Source: an uncultured Polaribacter sp. (GTDB lineage: Bacteria > Bacteroidota > Bacteroidia > Flavobacteriales > Flavobacteriaceae). Taken from it: a stretch of 64,000 nt of DNA. The stretch's first letter is position 1. Each line of letters begins with the position of its first letter. The notes under the pieces are model-generated. The model worked only from the letters and a program-made list of their open reading frames with translations. It was not told the DNA's origin and ran no database searches. The stretch lies in NCBI GenBank assembly GCA_947497755.1, contig CANMHT010000008.1, positions 1-64,000 on the forward strand. Direction: 5' to 3'. The position numbers were made by a program, and so were the translations under genes. Of the stretch, positions 1-9,400 are shown in pieces.

Positions 1-160
1 AATTTTGCATCTGTTACGTTTGCATCCTTGATCTTAACTGTTGTTACTGCATCCGCTGCTAATTTTGCATCTGTTACATTACCATCCTTAATCTTTGCTG
101 TGGTTACCGCATCTGCCCCTAATTTGTCCTCTGTTACTGCTCCATCTTTTATCTTTGCAG
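1..160 (-). repeat. 60-bp tandem repeats encoding a 20-residue unit
   Basis: Bases 1-60, 61-120 and the start of 121-180 align to one another with period 60 and only scattered differences. On the minus strand each unit reads about KIKDGxVTxxKLxADAVTxx. The array continues past the left edge. A more diverged copy lies at about 325-375. Confidence 0.8.
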
Positions 161-860
161 TGATAATTCCTAAATCCTTTACTTCGTATGGATTTGCTAC
201 GGTTCCTGCTCCTGTGATCGTTTTATCATCTACATGCGATTTAAACGCTGCATTGTCTATCCAAGCTACTGCTCCTGAATTATCTGTAACTAATACTTTA
301 TCATTTCCACCTGAAGCTATCTTTGAGGTGGTTACTGCATTTGCAGCTAATTTGTCCTCTGTAACCGCATTTGGTGTAATTGTCAATATTTCACCACCAG
401 TAACATCTCCTTTATGAACTGCATCTGTACCCGGATCTCCTTTTTCCCCTTTTAAAGAGGCAAAATAATCTACAATAGTTTTGTTAGCATTCCCTGGTTG
501 CTTCTTCCATACTTCAAAAGCAGAGTCTCCTTTTAATCCACTTTGAGAAATTGCTGCATTTAAAGAAGTTAAATCAACAACTTTTTCCCATTTAGTTCCT
601 GACCAATAATAAAACCCTTTAGTAACATCATTTATTTCTAAAGTATTATATACTAATAAACTTTCTACATTCCCATTAACTATTGTACTTGTATCTCCAG
701 TACTTGTCAACTGAATTCTAGGAATTAACAATCCCTTATCAGATGATACTAATTCTAATTGAGCTGATTTATTAGGATCATTAGTTCCGATACCTACTTG
801 AGAATACATACTTCCAACTCCCATAATAAAAAGCGATGTGTAAAGTATTTTTTTATTCAT
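1..860 (-). CDS. Partial repeat-rich secreted protein, tail-fibre/collagen-like (C-terminus outside window)
   Basis: Read on the minus strand from the ATG at 858-860, the frame stays open to the window edge, giving about 286 residues without a stop. The N-terminus (MNKKILYTSLFIMGVGSMYS, then QVGIGT) is a signal peptide followed by the VGIGTxxP opening common in secreted Bacteroidetes tail-fibre-like proteins. Around residues 105-145 there is a KGDSAFEVWKK segment and a short collagen-like GEKGDPG motif. From about residue 165 onward it becomes a 20-residue repeat of the type AVTxxKIKDGxVTxxKLxAD. Function is not recognised; a trimeric fibrous surface or adhesive protein is an inference from the repeats. 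It may be far longer than seen here. Both strands of this stretch are open because the repeats are periodic in codons. Confidence 0.8.
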   Translation of the reverse strand, partial: MNKKILYTSLFIMGVGSMYSQVGIGTNDPNKSAQLELVSSDKGLLIPRIQLTSTGDTSTIVNGNVESLLVYNTLEINDVTKGFYYWSGTKWEKVVDLTSLNAAISQSGLKGDSAFEVWKKQPGNANKTIVDYFASLKGEKGDPGTDAVHKGDVTGGEILTITPNAVTEDKLAANAVTTSKIASGGNDKVLVTDNSGAVAWIDNAAFKSHVDDKTITGAGTVANPYEVKDLGIITAKIKDGAVTEDKLGADAVTTAKIKDGNVTDAKLAADAVTTVKIKDANVTDAK

Positions 861-902
861 AAAAATGTATTTAATGTTTATCAAAAAAACTATTTGAGAA
901 AT

Positions 903-910
903 CAAAATTA
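903..910 (-). promoter_or_regulatory. Putative Bacteroidetes -7 element for the partial surface protein
   Basis: The minus strand reads TAATTTTG, matching TAnnTTTG, and lies about 43 bases upstream of the start codon at 860. No convincing -33 TTG is present at the expected distance. Confidence 0.4.
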
Positions 911-1293
911 GCGACATCTAGACTTACTTAATAGCATAATTACACGAAGTCAATAATTATACACAAAACAACACATAAACAACTGAAAACATGGTGACTA
1001 CCAATAAAATGATATTTGTTTTTTTTATAAAAACAGTAGATTTTCATTAAAATATTCATGTAAAAAATCTATTGACTCTTCAACTTAAAATTTTGATGGA
1101 TTTGAAACAAAAAAATGAGGAAATAGGCTGTTATTTTTAATAAAAAAATTGTTCTTTTTTTAAAGAATAGGAGGTTATTAAAAAATAATTAAGTAACTAT
1201 ATTATAGAGACTGATAATCTTTTGTTACAAAAATTGAAATATGATTACTTTTCTCAAAAAAAAGGAAATAATTAGAAAGTTTATTTGGTTTAA

Positions 1294-1416
1294 CACTCTG
1301 TTGTAGAAACAATAATCAAAATTGCAGCATATAGAAACTTTAGTTTCAATCAATATTCTCATTTCAAAAGAAATGGTAAAAGCAAAGAAGTAGCAAGAAG
1401 ATTATTTTTTGGATAA
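1294..1416 (+). pseudogene. Possible C-terminal remnant of a lost plus-strand gene
   Basis: Forty codons remain open and end at TAA 1414-1416; the C-terminal residues read FNQYSHFKRNGKSKEVARRL. The composition (aromatic residues, then basic RNGKSKEVARR) looks like coding sequence rather than random AT-rich translation. The frame is closed by TAA at 1291, and in another frame the preceding 11 codons read RKFIWFNTLL and then stop, as if a frameshift had occurred. The family is not recognised; a transposase tail is one guess. No start, promoter or repeats were found. Confidence 0.25.
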
Positions 1417-1445
1417 AAAAATCCTGTTACTTAGTAAGTAACAGG
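1413..1445 (-). terminator. Rho-independent terminator of the LytTR gene
   Basis: An 11-bp perfect inverted repeat (CCTGTTACTTA, 1423-1433, with its complement at 1435-1445) is followed on the minus strand by a run of seven T. It lies just beyond the stop codon at 1473. Confidence 0.85.
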
Positions 1446-1472
1446 AATAAAATAAAAATTAGATCAATTAAA

Positions 1473-2414
1473 TTACACTTTATAAATAGTCACCGATGGA
1501 GCATTTAATGTTACATAAGATAAAACTCTATTTATATTTGTTTTACCAACAGGAATTTTAATATCTAGTAATGACAAAGTCAAAATACCTCCTTTATGAT
1601 TTATTGTTTTCAAAGATTTAACGTGCTCATAATTAACAAAATAACTTTTATGAACTCTGTCAATTGTTATTATATCGGATAAAACCCCCTCACCTAAGTT
1701 CCTCATTGAATTTCTTATAATTATTGAACGCACTACTGGGTTTAAACTGTTTGTTTTATCTGCTAAATAATATATTTTTATATAATGTCCTTCTGATTTT
1801 GCGTATAAAAAATCTTTAGAATTAAAATCTACAACTTCATTTTTATTTAAGCCTACTATTGTTAGTTTACTATTTTTACTTGCACCTTCTCTTGATAAAT
1901 TTTTTAAATTAAAACCTGCGTTTCTTTCTTTATTTAAACTATCTACAAAAAAATATTTCAATAACATTACTAAAAACTGATAGAAAATAATTAACATCGC
2001 CACCCGAGCAAAAGAAATTTTCAGGTACGCAAAATCTATCGAAATTTTTGAAAAAAAGTTATCTTCTGAAGGTAAAATAACTTTTAACACAACATCAACA
2101 CCAACCACCAGAAAAAAGGTTATTTCAACTAAAAAGAAAATAAAAATCGCGTATTTCTTTGGATCTATATTCTTTATAAGTCCTCTTTTGGTGTTGCCAA
2201 AAATAGTTGTTGTTATATAATATGCTACCCAAAAACTTAATGCATAAAAAAAGCTATACACTAATCTATAGATTAGTTGTAAATCTGACATATCATATGG
2301 TTGTACTAATATTAAAAAAGCAAATAGCATAAAAGATAGCACATTACTTTCTTTAGATAAACTCATCTGTTTGAATGACTCAGTAAAATCATTTTTTTCT
2401 TTGTTTTTTTCCAT
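1473..2414 (-). CDS. Membrane-anchored LytTR-family DNA-binding regulator
   Basis: The protein has about 313 residues from the ATG at 2412-2414; an in-frame GTG at 2432 would add six residues but is a weaker choice. The N-terminal half has four predicted membrane segments (roughly residues 20-40, 48-72, 85-115 and 130-155). The C-terminal ~100 residues are a LytTR domain, recognisable from the stretch DFLYAKSEGHYIKIYY and the later IDRVHKSYFVNYEHV. There is no receiver domain, so it is not a classical response regulator. It probably senses a membrane signal and binds DNA directly; this is inferred from architecture. It lies 83 bp downstream of porP/sprF on the same strand and could be the last gene of that operon. 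A strong terminator follows. Confidence 0.85.
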   Translation of the reverse strand: MEKNKEKNDFTESFKQMSLSKESNVLSFMLFAFLILVQPYDMSDLQLIYRLVYSFFYALSFWVAYYITTTIFGNTKRGLIKNIDPKKYAIFIFFLVEITFFLVVGVDVVLKVILPSEDNFFSKISIDFAYLKISFARVAMLIIFYQFLVMLLKYFFVDSLNKERNAGFNLKNLSREGASKNSKLTIVGLNKNEVVDFNSKDFLYAKSEGHYIKIYYLADKTNSLNPVVRSIIIRNSMRNLGEGVLSDIITIDRVHKSYFVNYEHVKSLKTINHKGGILTLSLLDIKIPVGKTNINRVLSYVTLNAPSVTIYKV

Positions 2415-2515
2415 AGTTAAATATCTTATCACAAATTAATAATGGGGGATATTTAATTTATTCTAATTTCTATTTCTAGCAACTTTCCCAAAAAAAGGAT
2501 AGCAATTATTTATTT

Positions 2516-3397
2516 TTAAAACCGATATCTCACCAACATTTCAAGAGAGCCATTGTTATTAATTTGATTGATCTTTGATGTTGTAAAATCATAAGCTGCA
2601 CCAAAACGTAGGTTATCCATGATGTTAAACAGTGTAAATACAGAATACATCTCATCCAATCTGTAGTTCATCCCCGCTTGTATTTGAGTGTATCCAACGG
2701 TAGCACTAATATCTGTTGATGATGGTGCTCCTTTGGTACTTCTATGCATAAAAGCTGGTGTGATTTGTACATTTTCATTGATCTTAAAATGATATCCTGC
2801 TCCATAATATAAATGCAAGTTATCTACCGCTGCTTTGGGTGCATTTCCATGTTTAATGTATCGTTTTCCATTTAAAAAGTTTGGTGTGGAGATACTCACA
2901 TAATACTTCTCATGTTTTAAATACATTCCTGCTCCAAATTGCATATTGGTAAAACTCTCATTTCTACTAAACAAAGGATCATTTATCCCTACAACTCCTG
3001 CCTTTTTTAAATCGATGTTTACTATCGATGCTCCTGTCTTTACCCCAAAGTATAAATCATGTGTTTGTGAGAGTTGCAGCTTGTAAGATAGATCTACTGT
3101 TAGGTCTGTTTCTTGTAATACAAACACCTGATCTCTTACTAAAGAAACTCCCAATCCAAGTCCGTTTTTAAGTGGACTCACATAATTTAATGCCTGTGTG
3201 TTTGGAGCATCACTCACACCTACCCATTGGCTTCTATATCCCAAACTAATTTGTTGGGCATCTGTACTTCCTGCAAAGGCAGGGTTGATAATATTCATAT
3301 TAAAGTTATACAAGGTAAAGTTGGGGTCTTGTTGTGCCACACTCTTTTGTATAAAACAAACCGCTATAAGGAGCAATATATATTGAATTTTTTTCAT
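2516..3397 (-). CDS. PorP/SprF family outer-membrane protein of type IX secretion
   Basis: The protein has 293 residues, the usual length for the family. A signal peptide (ends near SVAQQ, residue 22) is followed by DPNFTLYNFNMNIINPAFAG, the family hallmark of NPAFAGS after about 35 residues. The rest is alternating beta strands ending in MLVRYRF, a typical outer-membrane barrel terminus with final Phe. PorP/SprF paralogs are usually encoded beside one large protein carrying a gliding-motility C-terminal domain and are needed to secrete or anchor it. That arrangement is seen here: the gene follows the giant surface protein by 40 bp on the same strand. Confidence 0.93.
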   Translation of the reverse strand: MKKIQYILLLIAVCFIQKSVAQQDPNFTLYNFNMNIINPAFAGSTDAQQISLGYRSQWVGVSDAPNTQALNYVSPLKNGLGLGVSLVRDQVFVLQETDLTVDLSYKLQLSQTHDLYFGVKTGASIVNIDLKKAGVVGINDPLFSRNESFTNMQFGAGMYLKHEKYYVSISTPNFLNGKRYIKHGNAPKAAVDNLHLYYGAGYHFKINENVQITPAFMHRSTKGAPSSTDISATVGYTQIQAGMNYRLDEMYSVFTLFNIMDNLRFGAAYDFTTSKINQINNNGSLEMLVRYRF

Positions 3398-3437
3398 GTT
3401 GTTAACTGTTATAAATGTATTGCAATATTGTTGAGGG

Positions 3438-6400
3438 TTAATAATTGATATAAATCCATCCTTTGGCTGGTTTAGCTCCAGGAGTGTTAAATTCTACAGT
3501 AAAGTAATAGGCACCAACTGGTAGTTTATTACTACTACTTGTCTTGTTAGAGAATCCATTAAATGAATTGTCATATCCTTTCATAGAGAAGACTAGTTTT
3601 CCAGAACGGTTGTAGATGTTTACCACATTGTTAGGATATAACGCAATGTTCTCAATCACCCAAGTATCATTAACTCCATCACCATTAGGAGAGAATCCAT
3701 ATTTCTTCTTCATTACAATAGAAGCCTGACAGCCTTCATTTTCTGTATCATAGTAGTTTAAGATTCCATCATTATCACAATCTTCCTGAACATCTCCAAT
3801 ACCATTGTTATTCGAATCCTCTTGGTCTGGATTTGGCAGATAACTATTGTCATCTACATCTAGTACTCCATCATTATCATCATCGGTATCACAGAAGTCT
3901 GGATTCCCATCACCATCAAAGTCTTTGGTATCTATGATAATAGAGAAGGTAGTGGAATCATCACTTGTATTGGTAGCTGCATCGGTAGCGGTAGCTCTTG
4001 CATTGTAAGTACCATCAGCAAGTGTTACCGAGCTATGGTCATAGGTCCAATTACCACTTGCATCAGCTGTGGTAGTACCTACAGAGCTAGCGTTGATAAA
4101 TAGCTCTACAATACTATTAGCTTCTGCTGTTCCATTAAAGACAAGCGTATTGTCTGCAGTGGTAGTGGTTACTCCAGCACAGCTATAAGTATCAATCCCA
4201 GCAATTAGAGGTGCATTAGGTTTGGTAGCATCGTATAGAGTACTCAACTGAGTAGCTGTTGTATTTGTATTGGTAGCTGCATCATTAGCTACATCTGCAG
4301 CAATATCTATTGAAACAGTTCCATCAGCTGTTGGAGTGATCAGTGCAGTATACACAGAAGCGCTAGTAGTAGTAAAGTTAGACGCTGTTGCATTGGTCAG
4401 TGTAATATCTGCCATCTCAAAGTTTAACACATCTTCAGAGAAGGTAATGGTTGCTGTAAAAGGCGCATTGGTTGGATTACTAACTGTACTAGTAATGGCA
4501 ACGGTTGGTTTAACTGTATCGTATAAGATACTAAACTGAGTAGCCGCTGTGTTTGTATTAGTAGCTGCATCGTTAGCTACATCTGCAGCTACATCAATGG
4601 TTACATTTCCATCAGCAGTTGGAGTGATTAGTGCTGTATATACAGAAGCGCTAGTTGCCACAAAGTTAGAAACAGTTGCATTAGCTACAGTAATATCTGC
4701 CATCTCAAAGTTTGATACATCCTCAGAGAAGGTAACCGTTGCTGTAAATGGTGCATTGGTTGGATTACTCGCTGTACTTGTAATGGATACGGTTGGTTTG
4801 GTTATATCTGCTGTTGTAAAACTCCATGTGGTCTTATCAACAAACCCAACGTAAGCATTGTCATACAAGTCTAAAAATGCAGTAGCAGGTACTTCAATAT
4901 ATAATGCCGTTTCACTTGGCATATCCATAGAAGGGTCAATAGTAACTATATTGCCTGCAATGCTTACCATGGCAGAAGTTACATCTAAACTACCCACAGT
5001 AGAATCATCAGCTACTTTTTTCACCAATATACTTCCTGCTCCTTTTTTGATGTCTTCACTAAAAGTCATCATAAAATTAACTCTAGGAGTAACATTTACT
5101 GTATTATTAGATGGAGATAGACCTATGAGTGTTGGAGCTACTGTATCATCTGTAGTAAAGTTCCAATCTGTAGAAGCTCCAAAACCAGTCCAACTATTAC
5201 TACTCGTATCTTCTATAGCTCCGATTGGAATTTCTACATAAAGTGCAGTTTTTTGTGGTAAATCTACTGTTGGATTGATCGTAACAGTATTTCCTGTAAT
5301 ATTTACATTAGCATTAGTTACATCAATAGTTTCTACAATTGAATTATCAGCAGACTTTTTAATTAAGATGTTTCCAGTTCCTTTTTGAACATTGGTATCA
5401 AAGTTCAATGTAAGATTCGTATCTGGAGTTACTTTTAAAGCACTATTCATTGGTAGCTTAGATACTATATTTGGTTCTATTGCTAAAGTTGTAAAAGATT
5501 TTATACCTCCATAAACAGTTGGTGTATTTGTTGACTTTGCTACTTTAGTAATAATATATGATTGATAGTAATATGTCGTATTAGGATTTAATCCATAGAC
5601 CTCTACTACAAATGGTCCTGTAGTAGTATCATCTGCAACTTTAATCACATTTGCTTCTCCAAGTTCTGGTGTTGTATCTACAGAAGAGTATACCACACCT
5701 CTTTCAACCACTCCAATTCCAGCTCCAACCACACCTGTAACAATTACAGATTTAGATGATCTGCTGATATGTCCGGTAGTAACAACTAAATCAATTCTAA
5801 ATGGATTGCTAATAAAACTAAGATCATAATTGTTTCCTAAAGTTAATGTTCCGATTAAAATATTATAAGTTCCTGTTAATTCACCTGCTTCTCTTGTTAA
5901 TTCTCCAGAGAAGCTATCAGATCCAACTAAAGAACCTGAAGTAATTTGATATGTAAATGTAGGATCTGTAGCTCCTGAAATTTTATTCTGTCCTAAATCT
6001 GCAGTAATTTCAATGCCTCTTTTTACAATATTTAAAGTTCCTTTTTCTGTTAAAATTGCATAGTTATTATCATTTCCATCAGTTAAGTTAATATCATAAG
6101 TTCCAACATTACTTGTTGAATTTGCATTTGTGTTTATTAAAGGCTTGCTATCAATTGCGTCAACGTCCTCTCCATTTTTAAACCCAGTATAATTGATGGT
6201 AAAAACAGGATTAACCTCCCCGTACATTCGCTCTTTATTATCTGCTTTAGCAGTTAAATTTGCTTTGTTAATAGTTAAATTACCTGGTACGGTTTTTATA
6301 GCATAGTTTGCTGAAACACCTTCTGAAATTGTAATTGCTACAGTTCCTACATTGGTTGTTTTTGTAGCGGTTGAATTTACAGCTGGCTTTGTAGTTAAAT

Positions 6401-9400
6401 CTTTAACTGTATCTCCGTTTTTAAATCCAGAATAATTAATTGTAAAAACAGGATTAGAATCTCCATATACTTTTGATTTATTTTCTGCAGTAGCAATTAA
6501 CACTGCCTTATTTATTTTTACTGTTGCCTCTTTTAATGCAGAAAAATGTGTTGAGTTTTCTTTTACTGTTGCTTTGACTGTAATTGTTCCAACATTTCCA
6601 AGAGTTAGTTTGTTTTCTGTTATTGAAGCTCCTCTAGCTTCACCAACAATAGCATAACTAATAGTTGCTGATGAATTTGATGTTGCATTAAGCATAACCA
6701 CATCATCTCCATATGTTTTCTCAAAACTATTAAATGTAATTGTTGGAGTTAACTTATTAACTGTTGTAAAAAACTTAGTAAGTTGTTTTCCATTATTCCC
6801 TTTCAAATCTGTAATTGCTCCTTTTTGAATAGCTAAAAAATACTGCGTATTAGGTTCTAAATTTTCTTTAGGATTAATAATAAGTTTTGTTGCTGTAATG
6901 CTTATGTCAATTGCAATTGCTTTTGCCTCTTCATCTGTAGCTTTAGAAAGTATTATATTTCCTATTTGATCTGTAATAACAGTACCTCTTTTGATAGCTT
7001 CATCAAAAATGAATTCTATGTTTGTATCTAAAGCAATATTTGTTGCTTTATTTTCTGGAGTTGTACTTACTAACATTGGCGGGCAATCTTTACCCGCATC
7101 TGTTATAACCCATCCTTTTGACACAAGAGCATTTTTACCTTCTGTTCCTTCACAAAAATGAATTCCTTCCGCCCCAAATACTACATTACTTTGTACTTCT
7201 TGTTTAGACCAAGCATTTAATAATTTATCATAGTTTTCTATAGAAAGTAATGAGTTGTGAAACATTAACTTCATGTTTTTCACTTTTCTTATATCCCAAT
7301 TAGAAAGATCTTGATTAAATACTTTTGATCCCCAAAACAATTCTTCCATCCCTTCAACATTACTAACATCCCAATCTGAAAGATCTTGATTAAACATTTC
7401 TGCTCCCGCAAACATAAAGTTCATATTAGTAACCTTTGATGTTTTATTACCCCATTTAGAAAGATCTTGATTAAATTTAATATTATATTGAAACATCAAA
7501 GACATGTTTGTTACATTACTCACATTCCAATTTGAAATATCTTGATTAAAAACTGTTCTACTATCAAAAGCTCCAAACATTCCCGACATATTTGTTACAC
7601 TACCTACATCCCAAGAAGAAAGATCTTGATCAAATGCACTAGCTTCCCAAAACATCTGAGACATATTAGTTACATTACTCACATCCCAACCTGAAATATC
7701 CTGATTAAATTCAGAATTATTATAAAACATTGACGATATCAATTCTACATTGCTAACATTCCATTTAGAAAGATCTTGATTAAATGTAGCTATCTTACCT
7801 TGATTAGCAGCAAACATACCATGCATATTAATTACCTTAGAAACATTCCAATTGGATACATCTGAATTAAACTTTACCGCATCCAAGAACATACGAGACA
7901 TATTTGTTACATTGCTCACATTCCAATTAGAAAGATTTTGATTAAAGCTTGAAGCTGAATTAAACATCCAACTTGTATTGTTTACTTTACTTAAATCCCA
8001 GTTAGTAAGTGGTTGGTTAAATGAAGAAGCAATAGAGAACATTGCTTGCATGTTAATAAATTTACCTTCACCTATATGTTCTCCTATATTCCAGTTAGAA
8101 AGGTTTCCGTTAAAAGATTTTGCTTCTAGAAACATTCCCCAAAAATCCTCAACTTTCCCTACATTCCAATTAGAAAGATCTTGATTAAATTTTGAAGCGC
8201 CCTGAAACATGTGAGACATAGTAGTTACATTCTTAACATTCCAATTAGAAAGATCTTGATTAAATACTGTAGCATTAAGAAACATATTTGCCATATTAGT
8301 TACATTACTCACATCCCAATTAGAAACATTTCCATTAAATGAAGAAGCATTTAAAAATATTCCGTCCATTCTAGTAACATTTGTTAAGTTTGGAGCATCT
8401 GTGGCTGTACTATTTAAATTAATACAACCATGGAAGGCACTATCAAATGACTTCCATTCAATATCTCCCCACTGTTGTATGTTTATTATTTTTTCTTTGT
8501 CTCCTTTATTCACAAAATAAATTGCTGGGAAATCTCCGGTAATTTTAATAGTATAATTCCCTGCTGTTGCATAGCTATGCATAGCATCTCCTTCTGCTTG
8601 TTCATTAGTTATTGTTCCATCTCCCCAATCTACCGTATAATTGTAAGCATATTTAGTATTTACTGGTATTGTTATACTTTCGTTTGCTGTAGTGGTTTTC
8701 CAAACAGTTATAAATGGTTTTGGACATTTTTTACCAGAATCTGTAATTGTCCAACCTTTTGCTTTTAATGAATTTCTTCCTACTTCTCCATTACAATAAT
8801 AAATTCCATAACCTCCAAACTCTACATTATTTTGGACATTTTGCTGAGACCAAGCATTTAATAGTTTATCATAATTTTTTGAAGAAAAACCAGTGGCATC
8901 TTGAAATATAAATGACATAGAAGTGATGTTTTCTACATTCCAATTTGAAATATCTTGATTAAAAGAAGTTGCTCCATAAAACATTTGTGCTATAGAAGTA
9001 ACTTTACTCATTTTATTCGCCCAAGCTGATAAATCTTGATTAAATGAAGTTGCTCCTCTAAACATTCCCGACATAGTAGTAACGTTGTTTACATTCCAAC
9101 CAGAAATATCTTGATTAAATGCTGTTGCGTTATAAAACATACTACTTAAATAGATAGCACTACTTACATTCCATCCAGAAATGTTTTGGTTAAAAGAAGT
9201 AGCACCTGAAAACATACTACTAATATTAGTTACTTTACTTACATCCCAACCAGAAATATCTTGATTAAAGGAAGTTGCTCCTTCAAACATCCATGTCATA
9301 CTTATTACTTTAGATGTTTTTGTATTCCAATTTAAAGGGCTATTAAATGCTGTAGCATCTTTAAACATTTTAGACATACTTGTAACGCTACTTACATCCC

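Larger units (their letters stand above)
861..1472. other. 612-bp AT-rich intergenic region
   Basis: This stretch has no intact gene. It holds the promoter of the leftward surface protein (near 903), a very AT-rich middle with no visible gene, a possible 3' remnant of a plus-strand gene (1294-1416), and the terminator of the LytTR gene (1413-1445). Confidence 0.7.

Noticed and set aside
28..417. Plus-strand open frame opposite the 60-bp repeats
   Set aside because: It is the complement of the real minus-strand repeat gene, whose signal peptide and motifs are clear; the periodic repeats keep the other strand open by chance.
4270..5241. Three plus-strand frames inside the giant surface protein
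   Set aside because: They mirror the repeated Ig-like domains; their translations are low-complexity Val/Ala/Ser strings without domain features.
8475..8768. Plus-strand frame in the giant gene with Cys/Phe-rich translation
   Set aside because: It is antisense to the PKD-like module; composition reflects the complement of Lys/Asn/Thr codons.
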